Source: Dactylonectria macrodidyma
Taxonomy: Eukaryota; Ascomycota; Sordariomycetes; Hypocreales; Nectriaceae
Reading direction: 5' to 3'
DNA length: 64,000 nucleotides
NCBI GenBank assembly: GCA_020744425.1
Contig: JAGMUV010000001.1
Location: 186,001-250,000, forward strand
The notes under the pieces were generated by a model. It saw only the letters and a list, made by a program, of their open reading frames with translations, was not told the DNA's origin and did no database searches. The position numbers and the translations under genes are program-made. Numbering within the stretch: position 1 is the stretch's first letter; every line of letters begins with the position of its first letter. This document shows positions 31,640 through 45,186 of this stretch, one piece after another.

Positions 31640-32160
31640 ATAGTTTAATTAATAGAATAAGAGCTTTAATTCTATTTATTCTTAAAAAGGATAGAAGTAT
31701 TAAAATATATATTAATTATTATAAGTTAAATATAGTTATTATTAAGAATTATTATTCTTTACTATTAATTAGTAAATTACTTAATATACTTATTAAAATA
31801 AAATAGATTTTTAAAATTAATATTTATAATACTTATTATTATATTTAAATTAAGAAAGAAAATTAATAAAAGATAGGATTTAATATAAGATATAGTTATT
31901 TTAAATATATAGTTATACTTTTTAAACTAATTAATATACTTATTACTTTCTAAATATATATTAACTAAGTACTTATTAAATTATTTAATACTTATTATAT
32001 AATATATTTAAATAATATTATAATATACTTATAAATATAAGAATAATATACTAAGGCTTTAAAAAAGGTCTTTTAGAAGTTAAAAACCTTCTAGCTTTAT
32101 ATAAAGCTACTAAAGTATGCTTTCTATTAAAAAGAGGTTAAATTCCTTAAGTATATAATT
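31640..32160 (+). pseudogene. reverse transcriptase remnant of element A
   Basis: With stops ignored, the frame shows the gypsy RT order: LFILKKDRSIK, a degenerate INYYKLN, PLPLI-like region, and IIYLNNIIIYL at about 32000-32035, where an active enzyme has YLDD. Both catalytic aspartates are now Asn codons, as G to A changes would produce. Confidence 0.75.
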
Positions 32161-33925
32161 ACTTAAGAAAGACTAAAGATAGAGCTAAGTAAAGTATAAG
32201 CAATTACTAAGTAATAAGTATTAGAAAGTATTAAAGATATATAGGTCTTTTTAAGATTTTATAACTTTTATAAGAAATTTATTTTAAAATACTTTTATTA
32301 AATAGTACTATTAATAAAGCTATTAAAGACTATAGAGAATAAGAAACCCTTTATATAAGGAGAAGATTAAAATATAGTATTCTAAATGCTAAGATCTGCT
32401 TTCTATTTAATAAGCATTCTTTAATACTAAGACTTAGTAAGAAGAATTAGAATAAAGATAAATGCTTTTCTAAAGGCAGTCTTTAGTATTTTAACCTAAT
32501 TATATAAAGAATAATAAAGACTAGTTATATATTAGTTTTAAAAACTAATAGATATTAAGTAATACTAGAGTATTAGCTAGTAAGAACTTCTAGTTATTAT
32601 TAAGAGCCTTAAGAACTAGAGTTACTACTTACTAAGACTCTTTAAAAAATTCCTCTTTTTAATAAATTATATAACTCTTAAAAGAGTGATTAAAGTACTA
32701 ATTAAAAACTTAAAAAGCAGGCTAGCTAAGTAAGTATATAAATTAGCACCTTTTAACTTTAATATTAAATATAAACTAAGAAAGTACAATCTAGCTAATA
32801 GACTATTCTATAAATCTAATTATATAGAAAGAGAGATAGTATATAATAATATATTCCTAACCTTAGCTAATAAGCTAAACTTTATTAAAGAGCTTTTATT
32901 AGATATTTACTAAATAATTAATAACTTTAAAAGGTAAATAAAGGTTATAAAAGTATATATTTAAGTAATATAAGTAAGCTTAAGAGGCCTTATAAGTTAA
33001 GTTAAGTAGTAAGTACTTTTATCTTATGATTAGAATTAGTATAATAAAACTGAAGAAGATTAAATATATATAGTATTAATCTCTATAGTTATAAGAGCTA
33101 GAATAATAAGCTAAAAGACTAATAAATATATAAAGACTACTTAGTAAGAGCTAGCTACTTATAGAAGCTAGGAGGATTTATTTAAAGCTAGAGTTATTAA
33201 TTTAGAATAATATATCCTATGTCTGATTATAAAGGAGCTTATAATAAGTAAAATAGCATTTTTATTATAACTATTAATAAAGTTAGAAGAATTAGTTTAA
33301 AGACTATAGGCTAATGATTATTTTTACTAATAATAATTAGTAAGGGTTTAGTAAATAGTTAGGAAGATAGAAACGTATTATTATAATAAAAATAGTACCT
33401 TATTCTATAAGACTAGACTTATTATTCTTATAGAAGAAATATTAAGGATAGAAATCCTTTAATATTATTATAATAATCTAAGAGCTAAGTATATAAAAAA
33501 AGCTAAGATACTAGAATTAATTAGTAGAAAATTCTATTAAAACTGAATTAATAAGGATATTATAAACTATATTACTAAATATAAGAAATACTATAGTATA
33601 TTTATACTTAGACACAGGCTATATAAGAAGCTATAGTTATTACTAATACTAGTAAATCCCTTTTAAGAAATTTCTATAGATTTTATTATAGAATTACTAA
33701 ATAGTACTTAAATAAATAGTAATTAATATAATACTATCTTAATTATAATATACTATATAACTAAGTATATAATCTTTATTTTATATAAAAAGATAATAAT
33801 TACTATATAACTTATATAAGTATTATATAAATAAATTAAATATAAATTTAATATATTAAAAAGCATTATTAATAATAAAGATAACATATATGATAAGCTT
33901 ATGTTACAGATAAGTATGTATTACA

Positions 33926-34342
33926 TGTTACGACCTATGCTAACTAGGCCGCGACCTGATTACGTGTGCTAACAGCACTCCCACTTTTCGCTCTAATTAC
34001 ACATAGATCACTTAGAATACTAAATGATCTAAGTGATCTAAGATCATTAGGATCATTAGATAATCCTAATGATCTAACTTATACTATAACTATATAGACG
34101 CCTAAGAAGTGCATATCTAGTATAAGTAGCTCCTTAGCTATTAATATAACTTAGTTACCTTAATCTACTCTAACTATTATACATTACTATATATTGACTA
34201 TTACCTAACGTAATACTATGATTATTACTTAGTAAGTATAACCTAACTGTTCTACTAATATAGACCCTGGTCTATCCTTTAAGAACCCTTTCTAAGCTAT
34301 TTTATACTCTGTATAGCCTAGCCTAAGAACATGACCGTTATA
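33926..34342 (+). repeat. 5' LTR of element B
   Basis: 417 bp, starting TGTTACGACC and ending CGTTATA (probably once CGTTACA). It contains internal palindromes such as ctaagtgatctaag and ggatcattagataatcc. Confidence 0.9.
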
Positions 34343-35540
34343 TATTAATAGCTCTTGTTTAGACGGTTACTTTATATACTGAGTAATATCTAACGAACTA
34401 TAATAGTACTTGCTATACTTTCTAGTAGTATGCCCTTATCTAAGGGAAAGGCCCCCGTGCTCTCTAAAGATAGAGATAGTAATGAATATATAGAAGCTTC
34501 TGATAATAAGTATGAAGAAGAACTTAGAGAGCTCTGTGCGGAGAATGAGCGACTCTCTGCAGGACTTACTAAGCTCTTAGCTTTAGGAATGCGCACTAAT
34601 ACTATATAAGAAGAAGAGCAGTACTAGAATGAAGAGCGCTTCGAATAGTTATATATATAACTTTAGGCCTTACTAAATAATCCTACTATAAACGCAATTA
34701 TTATAGCTATAGAGCGAAAGATTACTAAACTTATTATTAAACTGGTTTAAACTAAGAATAACTAGGAATAATAGGCGGCTTAATTTATAAGATATAAATA
34801 GCCTATTATAGTAGTATATATCTATAATATTAGAGAAACTATTAAGCCTGAATAGTTATTAAAGTTTAATAAAAACTCTAAAAAACTATAGGAATACCTT
34901 ACTAGCCTTAAGTCTTACTATATATACTATCTATTACTATTTATAAGTAACTTACTTAAAGTGTAATATACTATAAAAAGACTTAAGAGTAAGACAGCTT
35001 AGAACTATAAGTTAATCTTAAAAGACTTTATAACTTAAGCCCTGAGTTAGTAAAAACCTAAGATAACTATAATATTTAATAGTTTTAATAGATATAAATA
35101 GTTACTAATTAATAACTATAGTAAATAGGATGAAAAATATAATATACTTAATACTATTAGGAAACTTAAATAGATAAAGGCAGTATTTAAATACTTTTTA
35201 GAGTTCTAATATATTATAATAAAACTTAACTAATTAAATAAAAATCTTATTAATGAGTTTTATTAGAACCTAAAGGATAATATTAAAGATAAACTTATTA
35301 AGAATATAGACTTACTTATAGACTTCGCCTAGTATACTAAACTCACTATTATAATTAATAACTAACTATTCGAATGATAAATAGAAAGATAAAATGTTAG
35401 TAATAATAATAATAGTTAGAAAAGAAAGAACTATACTAACTAAAGGAAACTACGAACTTCTAACACTTCCTATAGTATTATAACAAGACCTATAAAGCTT
35501 AGTATAATATAGTAATGACCCTAGTAAAGAAAGAAAACAT

Positions 35541-35591
35541 TTAATTACTATAATTATAATAAATTAGAATACCTTTTATATAACTATAAGA
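35541..35591 (+). pseudogene. degraded gag zinc knuckle of element B
   Basis: The frame reads NYYNYNKLEYLLYNYKKL, with tyrosine where the CCHC knuckle has cysteine and histidine. TGC/TGT to TAT and CAT/CAC to TAT are transition changes as made by RIP. Confidence 0.6.
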
Positions 35592-37859
35592 AACTTAGGA
35601 AAGAAAAGAAACTATTTAAGCCTATTACTATACTTACTTATAGTATTAATTCAGTTAAAAAAGGAAATAACCTCCTTACTCAGTCTATTAATATGACCTA
35701 AAGTAGCTATAATGGATAATTCTACAGAGCCTAGAAAGCATTAGACTGAATAGAGGAATTAAAATATAAAGATGCTTCTTAAGGGAGACTGATCAGTAGA
35801 ACCAGACCTAAGACTAAATAATCATAAGAAGTTAACTATGAAAAGAAGTATAGTGAATAGAGTTAAAGAATGGAAAGAGAAAAAGACGACCCTGAAGTAT
35901 GCGAATAATAGCTATAAATAAAATGAGAAGTAGCGTACTAATGCGAAACAGAAAAGAAAAGGGAGTAAGAAGAGAGAACCTAGGAAGCAGTAACTAAGAA
36001 ATAGAAACCCATTCCTATAGGCTAAGTTCTAGGCTATCTAGCTATTACACTCTGACCTAATAATGAAATACATACTATTACTATAGTCTGATAATTTAGG
36101 GAATTATTAATATAAGTAGAAGATTTTAATAAATTCGATATCTCTAATTAACAGCCTGACTATTAGTAGACTAGTAAAAGATAACCTGCTATAATGGATA
36201 GTAGTATAATGTATAGCTATATTATATAATAATCTACTCTCTAACTGTGGGTTAGCGTAGGATGAAACGTATACTAAGCTAGGGAGGCTGGGTATGATAT
36301 TAAGGATAAGGATATCCTCATACTAGTGGATGAATACTTAGAATTAGATAATAAACTCTAAAGTATTACTTTAGAAGAATAAGATATATTAGTATATATA
36401 ATAGAAGATATTCAAATTGAATAATTCACTAAGGAATAATAAGATCTTATAGAAGAAGCAGATATCTATATCTAAGCCTTATATTAATAGAGCAGAATGA
36501 ACCTATAGAACCTAAAGGAATAAAAACTATAAAGAGACAAACCTTATATATATTAAAAATACTGAAATCATAATAAAATCTTATAAGCATTATATATATA
36601 TTATAAATATATTATATACCTTAAGGATAAACTATAATAAGATTACTTCTTAGTCTAAGTAAACAGATAACCTATTATAACTCTTTATAAGAAGGAAGAT
36701 ATAAAAGATTACTATATATAGAAATAGTATAAATACTTTAGTATTACTTAACTAATAGAATATAATATAGATTACTTAACTAATTACTAGAGGCTTAATG
36801 CAAAACTTATAGACTGCTAATAACCTAAGTATTAAATATATATATATAATAAGGTTAATATATAGTATAAGTATAACTAAAGATAGATATTCTGACCTTT
36901 ATAAGATAGAATGATAAAGAGTATAAAAAACTCCTAACGCTATCTATAATAGAGTAATAGATAGGTATAGAGCTAGGGAAAGCAGAACCCTTTAAAATAA
37001 GAGCTCTATATATGACTAAAAGCGTATAAATAACAAACCAATACTTAGAAATATAAGTACAAATTAAGGGAAACTGGCTGCCCGCTTTAGTAGATAGTAG
37101 CATAGAATTTAACTATATCCACTCTATAGTAGTGAATATATTAAAACTCCTATAGAAAGATAAAGCGAACTTATATAAAGTATAGAATCTTAAAGGATCT
37201 TCTTTTAGTTATAATAATAGAAGAATAACTAAAGAGCTTAATTATCTTAAGGTTTTTATAAAAGGATGAAATAAAGGAATCTCATTTAATATAATACCTA
37301 TTATAAACTACGCTTTAGTCTTAAGGTACTTATAGTTAAAATGAATTAACTTAATAATAAACTAGAAGACTGGCTAAGTGAACTTTAACAATATTAATGA
37401 TTATTCTTCTTAAGAATTAGATTTAAATAATATAAGATCTCAAACTTTAACTAATAATAGTATTAGTAAAGTACTAGTAAAAGAAATAATAGAAACTTTT
37501 CTACTCTAAGGTATAAAATATAAATACTATAAAGCCTAAAATAGTAAGATATACTATACTATTGCCTTTATATAAAGCTAATTAATAAAACTTAATAAAG
37601 ACTTTATAAAAATAAAGAAATAATAAGAAGTAAACAAAAGATTAAAGAATATACTACTTACTTACTATATTTATAAAAAACTATTTACTAAAGAATTAGA
37701 AATAGGTCTATTTAAATATAGTAAATAGAATTATAAAATAGTATTAAAAGATAGAACTTTACTTAAGTTCTTTAAACTCTATAACCTTAATAATATATAA
37801 TTATAAATACTAAAAGAATACTTTGAAGATATATTAAAAAAGGGATATATTAAAATCTT

Positions 37860-38400
37860 AAAATCCTCTATAGGATACTTAGTTATATTTATTCTAAAAA
37901 AGAATAGAAAACTCTAATTAATTATAGATTACTAATAGTTAAATAATATTATACTAAAGGACTGAATGCTGCTACTTTTAATTACTAAACTGAAGGATTG
38001 CCTTTATAGTAAAAAGTGGTTTATAGCACTTGACTTAAAAAACGCTTATAGCTTAGTCTATATAAAGCCTAGAAATAAATAGAAGACTATATTTAGGACT
38101 AAATTCAGACTATTCGAATATTTAATAATGCTTTTTAGACTTATAAATATATTAGTAATATTCTAATAAATGATTACTAACATTCTAAGAGAATATCTCA
38201 ATATCTTTATTATATATTACTTTAATAATATTTTAATCTTCTTAAAAATAGAAGAAGAGTATATAAAATATATATATACGATCCTATAGAAACTATAAGA
38301 TATAAAATTACTTATAGAACTAATAAAAAGTAAGTTCTATATATAAGAAGTAGACTTTTTTAAATATACTATTTAACTAAATGAGATTTAAATAGATAAA
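37860..38400 (+). pseudogene. reverse transcriptase remnant of element B
   Basis: The frame, with stops, shows LIIDY, LLLLITKLKDCLY, WFIALDLKNAY, RTKFRLFEYLIM and YYFNNILIF (about 38212-38240), the full RT order with the catalytic aspartates changed to asparagine codons. The domain is nearly colinear and recognisable throughout. Confidence 0.85.
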
Positions 38401-41400
38401 AAGAAAATCAAAGCTATTAAAGATTGGCTAAAATTAGATAAAAGTATTAAAAAAGTATAGAGCTTTCTAAGGTTTGCTAATTACTATAGAAGGTTTATTT
38501 ATAGATTTAGTAAAATTACGAAACCTTTAATAGAACTTATAAAAAAAGATATAAACTTTAGATAGAATATAAAGGCTTAGAGAGCCTTTAATGACTTAAA
38601 ACGAGCTATCTTTAGTAAACCCGTTTTAATAACCTTTAACTTAAAATGACTAATCGAATTAGAAACTAATACTTCTAACTTCGCCTTAAGAGCCCAGATT
38701 GGATAATAGGATAATGAAGGAAACTTATACTTAATCACATTTTACTTATGCATACTAAAAGGAGCTAAACTTAATTATTCTATTTATAATAAAGAATTCT
38801 TAGTAATAGTTAACTCTTTTAAAGAATTCTGATATTACTTCTTAGGAAGTGAATACTAAGTTATAGTCTATATAGATTATAAGAATATCTCATATTTTAC
38901 TATTATATAAGAACTTAGTAGAAAGCAACTCTACTATATAGAATACTTATTAGAATTCGATTATATTATTATTTATAAGAAAGGCTTAGAAAACGGACGA
39001 GCTAATATAATAAGTCAATAACCTGACCTTAAAATTAATATATTAAAAACTAATGAATAAATATTAGCCTATACTCTTAAGGGATATCTTAAGTAAAAAT
39101 ATATTATAGCTATAAGTGAATCCCAGTTACTAGAAGATTTGCTAGAATGACTATAGAAGCCTGAGTAAAGCTTTAAATAATGGATATATAATGAATACCT
39201 AGTACTAAGAGAACTACTATAATAGGAAGGAAAAGTAGTCTTAACTGGATTATAAGGATCCTAAGTAATCGCCTACTTCTATTAGAGTAATTATTATAGG
39301 AATCCCTAGACTCTAGCTAAGAAACTCTATTAATACTTCTATAATGACTTTATAAAAGCATATATTAGCTATATAATATAATGCGAATAATGCTTTATAG
39401 ATCTTTTAGAATAATATACTAAAGAATATTAGAAGATAGATAATTATTAAAACTGCGAACTTAATAAGATATAGAAGAAACTTAAATAGGTTAATAAATT
39501 TAATAAAACGGTTTAGATCATAATAATAGTGTCTTAAGAAACACTCTATAAATAGATAAAGGAATATAATTAGATATATAAAATAAATAGAGTAATAGGA
39601 GTACCTTGCCTAATTCCTGAATTATAACTTAAATTATAAAGGTTATAAGTCCTCCTAGAATTATAAGAATATTTAGTATAGGATATTTATAATCACTCTT
39701 TATATAGATACTTAGGAATTAATAAGACCTTTGAATGAGTTAAAATAGTATATACATTTCTTAGTATAAAAAGAATAATTATAGAGATTATTAAATCCTA
39801 TGAATTATATAATAAAATAAAAGTATAATACTATAAACTATATAAAGAATTATAACTCCTACTAATTACTAAGTAATTATAGGACTTTATTATAATGGAT
39901 TTTATTATGAAATTACTCCTATTAGAAGACTCTGTAAGTAGCACCTTCTATAATAGCATTCTTATTATTATATATAGATTTATAAAATTTTCCTATTTTA
40001 TACTATACTAAGAGTTAACAGATGCTGAATAGTTCGCTTACTTATTTTTACAGAATATTATTAGTATATACAGCTTACTAATAGAAATTCTAAGTAATAG
40101 AGGACTTCTATTTATATCTAAGTTTTAATAAGCCTTAATAGCCTAACTAGGATTAAACTACTGACTTATAATAGCATTCTAACTATAAACCGATAGATAG
40201 ATAGAATGCATAAACTAAGTACTTAAATAGTACTTATAATACTATATTAACTATAAATAAAATAATTAAGTAGAAAAGTTACTTATAGTATAATTAAGTT
40301 ATAATACTATAACTAATGAAAGTACTAAGCTTATACTATACTATACTAATTTCGGATTTATACTAAATATATACTAATAATAGTATAATAGAATTATTAA
40401 CCTAAAAGCAATCTTAATATCAGACTAACTGAAAAATCTTTATAAAGAAATGAAAACTGAACTTGAATTTATATAAGGATAAATGAAAAAATACTATAAT
40501 TAGAAAAGGCTAAAAGGACTATCCTTTTTAAAGGGAGACATAGTCCTACTAGTAATAAAAAACCTATTAATAGACAGACTAAGTAAAAAACTTGACTATA
40601 AATATATCAGACCCTATAAAGTTTTAAAGAAAATCTTAAAAAATAACTACAGACTGGACCTAAAAATATAATATTACTTAGTTTTTTATATCTTATTATT
40701 AGAATTAATAGAAAACACTATTCTAATTAATAATGGATAAAGTTATAAACTAGTAATAAAAGACTTAGAAGAATACTATATTAAAGAAATCTATAATATA
40801 AAGAAAATCAATAGAAAAATAATATATCTTATAAAGTAAAAAGACTATTCTAAAAGTAAAATATTATAATAACTATTAGAGAACCTTATTTATATATAAT
40901 ATCTATTAAAGATATTCTATATAGAATGCTAAAAGAAGAAATAAAACTAAAAGTAGTAATAAGAGATAGATCTAATAATACTTCTAAGTAAACCCTATCT
41001 TATGTATTTAAAAAATCTTTAGGTAGAATACTCTTAGTAAAAGAATAGCGCTTAGAAGAAGAAGGAGAAGCGACTTAGCGCTATGCCTTTCGCTTAGCTT
41101 CCTCTCTTTTTACTTACTTAAGCTCCTCTATATTATTAATACTATATAATATAGTACATATTATCTTCTTAAACTATAATTTCTTTTATTTTTAAAGATA
41201 CTTAATCTTTATATTTATTTAGTAATGGGTATTTTCAGCCTCTTCTAACTCAGACTCGAAATAAGCATAGTAAGCAATGACCTTATGTAGTTACTAAGGA
41301 GAAAGGCTGCGGGCATTATAAAAAGGCTTATTTAGCTGAATGCACTTAAAGTACTAAGAAGAATCGTCTTTAGATAAAGAATAGGTCGCCCTAGTCTGCT

Positions 41401-41615
41401 TATAGAAAGAGCAGGAATTTTTCATAATGATCTAATAAGAAAAAATAACCTTAAGAAGGGCGTTACATTACTCAGTTTTCATAATAATGGGTTTGCATTT
41501 CTTAATAATACGGTCAGCTATTATAAAGAAAGGATAAAGGAAGGAAAAGGACTTATAAGTATAGGCGCGTAGATTATAGGTCTTAAGGATAAGAACTAAC
41601 GGAGGGAAGACATCA

Positions 41616-42032
41616 TATTATAACTTATACTAACTAAGCCGCGACCTGATTATGTATACTAATAGTACCTCTACTTTTCGCTCTAATTATATATAAATTA
41701 CTTAGAATACTAAATAATCTAAGTAATCTAAGATTATTAGGATTATTAAATAATCCTAATAATCTAACTTATACTATAACTATATAGACGCTTAAGAAGT
41801 ATATATCTAATATAAGCAGCTCTTTAGCTATTAATATAACTTAGTTACTTTAATCTACTCTGACTACTATGCATTACTATATATTGACTATTACTTAATA
41901 TAATACTATGACTACTGCTTAGTAAGTGTGACTTAACCGTTTTACTAATATAGACTCTGGTCTATTCCTTAGGAACCCTTTCCAAGCTACCCTATACCCC
42001 GTATAGCCTAGCCTGGGAACACGACCGTTATA
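41616..42032 (+). repeat. 3' LTR of element B
   Basis: Also 417 bp. Differences from the 5' LTR seen by eye are transitions, with each copy carrying some that the other lacks. Confidence 0.9.
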
Positions 42033-42424
42033 TCACACTTGGATTTTCACCTTAAATCGCGATTTTAAAGAAATTGCTAAAAATCGAAACTAAGCCTAAA
42101 AAAGCTAAAAATCAGAATTAAGGTTAATTAAATATGAAATAATATAAAGAAATTTTACTATATTTTATTTATTTTTATTTATAAAGCTGTTAAGAAAAAG
42201 CATATTCACACTGTTTTTCTTCTTAAATTTATATTTTAAAGGCTTAATAAATTAGCTAAAAGTTTATAAAATTACTCTCTTATGACTTTTTTTCTAGAGA
42301 ATCTAATATTAATTTTCTAGAAATCTAATAATTAAATATCCTGTTTTAGAAAATCTAAAATTTACACTTTTAGCTGTACAGTATAGGTGTGACATATACT
42401 TGTTTATAACATAAGCTTATCATA

Positions 42425-42760
42425 CACATTAAGCTATTTATAAGTTAATTCTAAGCTGACTTAATAAGAGAATAAGTAACCTATTACTAACTATTTATTA
42501 TATACTATTTATAAATAAATAAATAGACTAAAAGAATAAACTAACTACTTAAGAAATACCTTTATATCTTTATAAGAAATATATTAAAGAAATAAATAGT
42601 ATAGTTAGTAAAAGCTGAGTTTATATATAATAATAGCTAGTATAATATAATAAGAATCTCTTTAATATAAGTACTATATAATTACTATTTAAAAATAGTA
42701 AGCTATACTTTAAAATACTTAAAGATATAAGTATAAAGTATTATTAAATATATAGAAAAT
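42425..42760 (+). pseudogene. integrase remnant of element A, right part
   Basis: Starting directly after the TIR element, the frame reads KLFIS, ADLIRE, then LFIIYYL and TKRIN at about 42491-42535, where integrases have the AYHPQTDGQTxR motif, then LVKAEFIYNNS and VLYNYY. It continues the integrase whose left part ends at 33886. Confidence 0.75.
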
Positions 42761-45012
42761 ATTTAATAAATATATACTAAAGCTTAAAAGAGTTAGGCTT
42801 AAGTAATAGAAGTATAAGTAAAAGCCTATAATAAGAGATATATTAAGTAAGAATATTATAAAGGATAAATTATAGGATTATTTATATATAACTTCTAATT
42901 TAAGAATAAGAAACTAATACTTAAATATATTAAAATTATTATTATAAAGCGGATTAGAAAGTAAATATATTAAATATACTTATTATAATAATACTATTAA
43001 ATATATAATATATTCTTTATAGTGCTTTTAGAACTATAGTTAGAAGCTTATTAAAAGTATAGTAATTATTTAATAGACTTTTTAGACTTAAAAGAAGAAG
43101 AAAATAAAGTAAGAAATAAAAGAGATTATTTTAAATAAAAAGATTAAAGAAGATATATTCTATTTAATTAAATAAGTAAATTAATTAATAGAATATAATA
43201 CTTAAGAACTATTTTAATACTTAGAAAATATATAAAAAGCTATTTATTAATACTATAAATAGAAGAAATATAATTATAAAAAATATAATAATAAATAATT
43301 AAAAATATACTTAAAGTATACTAATAGTTTATTAAATAGTTAGTATTATTTAAAATAAACTAAATACTTAATAAAAGTAATAAATATTTAAATTAAAATA
43401 ATTATAAATTAAAACTATAAATTAGAATTAAAACTATAAAACTAAAGATAATACTTAATTATAAAACTTCTTTATTTAATAGCTATAATAAGAATAAAGA
43501 GTATTATTTATATTTACTAAAAGTATAATAAATAAAAAGAGAGTAATTATAATAATAGCCTTAGCCTAAGCTATAATTACTTTTACTTTAATATAAAAAG
43601 ATACTTTACTTTTATTATTATAAATAAAGAGAGACTTAATAATAGAAAATAGTAAGTAAGTATAGTATAGTTAATAAAGAGTTAGTAGCTTAATAGTAAA
43701 AAGAGTATTAATAGTATTATAATAAATAGAAAGAGTATTAGAAAATAAGATAGGTATTTTAAGAGTAGGATTCTTATAATACTTCTTAATAGCTATCTTT
43801 ATATTATTATTAAAGTCTTTAAAGTATTTAAATAAAGATCTTTTAATAAGTATAGAATATATAAGTATTACTTTAATAATTATAAAGTAAGTAAATATAA
43901 AATAAAGAGTAATAGCTTAAGTAAGTTTATAGTAATAAAAAAGAGTAATAGATTTAGAATATTTAAATAGTTCTTTTTTAAAGATATTAAATAATAAACT
44001 TAATTAAATATATATTAGTTTAAATATATAGAAATAAAGAAAAAATATATAATAAAATCAGTTTATAATTTTATAAGTTATATAAAGTATAAAGCTTTTT
44101 AATATATTAAAGAAGGATAATTATTATTTATAGAATAAGTATTTATTAGATTCTTAATAAAAGTAAAAATATAATATTAAATAGTAATAATAGCTTTTAT
44201 AAATTAATAGATCTTCTAATACTTAAAATTATTAAAAGTATTTATATTATTTTTATTCTAATTATATTAACTCTAATAATAAAAGAAGTTTTAATACTAT
44301 TAAATAGTAAAAATAAGTTTAATAAGAATCTAATAATATATTAGATATATAGTAAATATTTAATAAAAACTTAAAAAGACTTATTATACTATACTTTTAC
44401 TTTACTACTTTATAAATAGTATACTAAGAAGATAAAAAGCTATATATATAAGTATAGTTAAAAGAATAGTATTTTTACTTTATATAATAAGAATAAAGAA
44501 CTTTATCTTTTAGTATTCTTAAAAACTAATTATTTAAAAATATATATTTAATATTAGTTTAAGATTTATATTATAATAAGACCTTTATAATAACTATAAA
44601 GAATAATATTATAGTAAATATATAGTAAATAGATATAGAATAATTAATAAATAAGGAGAGTAAGGAAGAGAGAGAAGATAATAAAAGAGTATATATAAAT
44701 AAAGAAGAAAGAATATAATAAGAAGATAAGTATATAAAATTATATAAAGCTAAAGAAAGGAAAATAATAATTATAAGTAATATAAAGAATAGAAATACTA
44801 TAATTTAAGTAAAGTAGGGCTATATAGTTAGTAAATACTGGCTAAATACTTAGATTAATAATAAATACTAGACTTATAATTCCTATTATTTATACTTTAT
44901 AGTATATAATAAATATATATTAAATATATAAATAAATAATAACCTTATTACTTTAATAATAGAAGTATAGGAATTATGCTTTAGAATAAGGCTTAAGAGA
45001 GAGAGAGATAAT

Positions 45013-45186
45013 TATAAGAGTTAGGGCTAATAGAGCTATAGTCTTATTAAATAAGAGGCTATATAATATAGGCTAGACTAGCTCTTTAGTGAGGGCTTGC
45101 TAGTATTCGCTAAATAAATGCTTATATATTACTCTATACTTACTTTTAAATCTCTTATATAATACCTTAATAAACCAACCCTTATA
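45013..45186 (+). repeat. 3' LTR of element A
   Basis: It pairs with 29276-29450. Confidence 0.8.

Larger units (their letters stand above)
33926..42032 (+). mobile_element. Ty3/gypsy LTR retrotransposon B, structurally complete but RIP-degraded
   Basis: LTRs of 417 bp each (33926-34342 and 41616-42032) enclose 7.27 kb. A purine-rich tract GGAGGGAAGA (41601-41610) precedes the 3' LTR. Internal order is gag with a degraded zinc knuckle (about 35541-35591, cysteine positions now tyrosine), protease-like region, reverse transcriptase (about 37860-38400), RNase H, then integrase (about 39650-40800). The order RT before integrase marks Ty3/gypsy. The 5-bp flanks are TTACA (33921-33925) and TCACA (42033-42037), a target duplication differing by one transition. 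Stop codons occur throughout, so it is inactive. Confidence 0.9.
33889..42422. mobile_element. TIR element (MITE-sized) inserted in element A and itself split by element B
   Basis: Left end 33889-33925 and the inverted right end (about 42386-42422) share TGATAAGCTTATGTTA and then differ only by transitions over about 37 bp. TA dinucleotides flank both ends (33887-33888, 42423-42424), as for Tc1/mariner-type elements. Excluding element B the body is about 0.42 kb with no coding capacity. Removing it at the TA rejoins the integrase frame of element A, which supports the boundaries to within 1-2 bp. Confidence 0.75.
29276..45186 (+). mobile_element. LTR retrotransposon A (Ty3/gypsy-like), RIP-degraded and split by nested insertions
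   Basis: Direct repeats at 29276-29450 and 45013-45186 (about 175 bp, sharing ctatataatataggctagactagctctttag) act as LTRs. Between them, in order, lie a degraded zinc-knuckle-like gag segment (about 30700-30750), reverse transcriptase (about 31640-32160, with YLNN in place of the catalytic YxDD), RNase H and the first part of integrase to 33886. The rest of integrase resumes at 42425, after the nested elements. Without those, the element would be about 7.4 kb. All frames are full of TAA/TAG, and it cannot be active. No clear 5-bp target duplication is visible at the ends. Confidence 0.8.

Noticed and set aside
34390..34596. Open frame in the AT-rich block, minus strand
   Set aside because: It lies antisense to the degraded gag start of element B.
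36855..37103. Open frame in the AT-rich block, minus strand
   Set aside because: It lies antisense to the protease-like part of element B; TA-rich chance frame.
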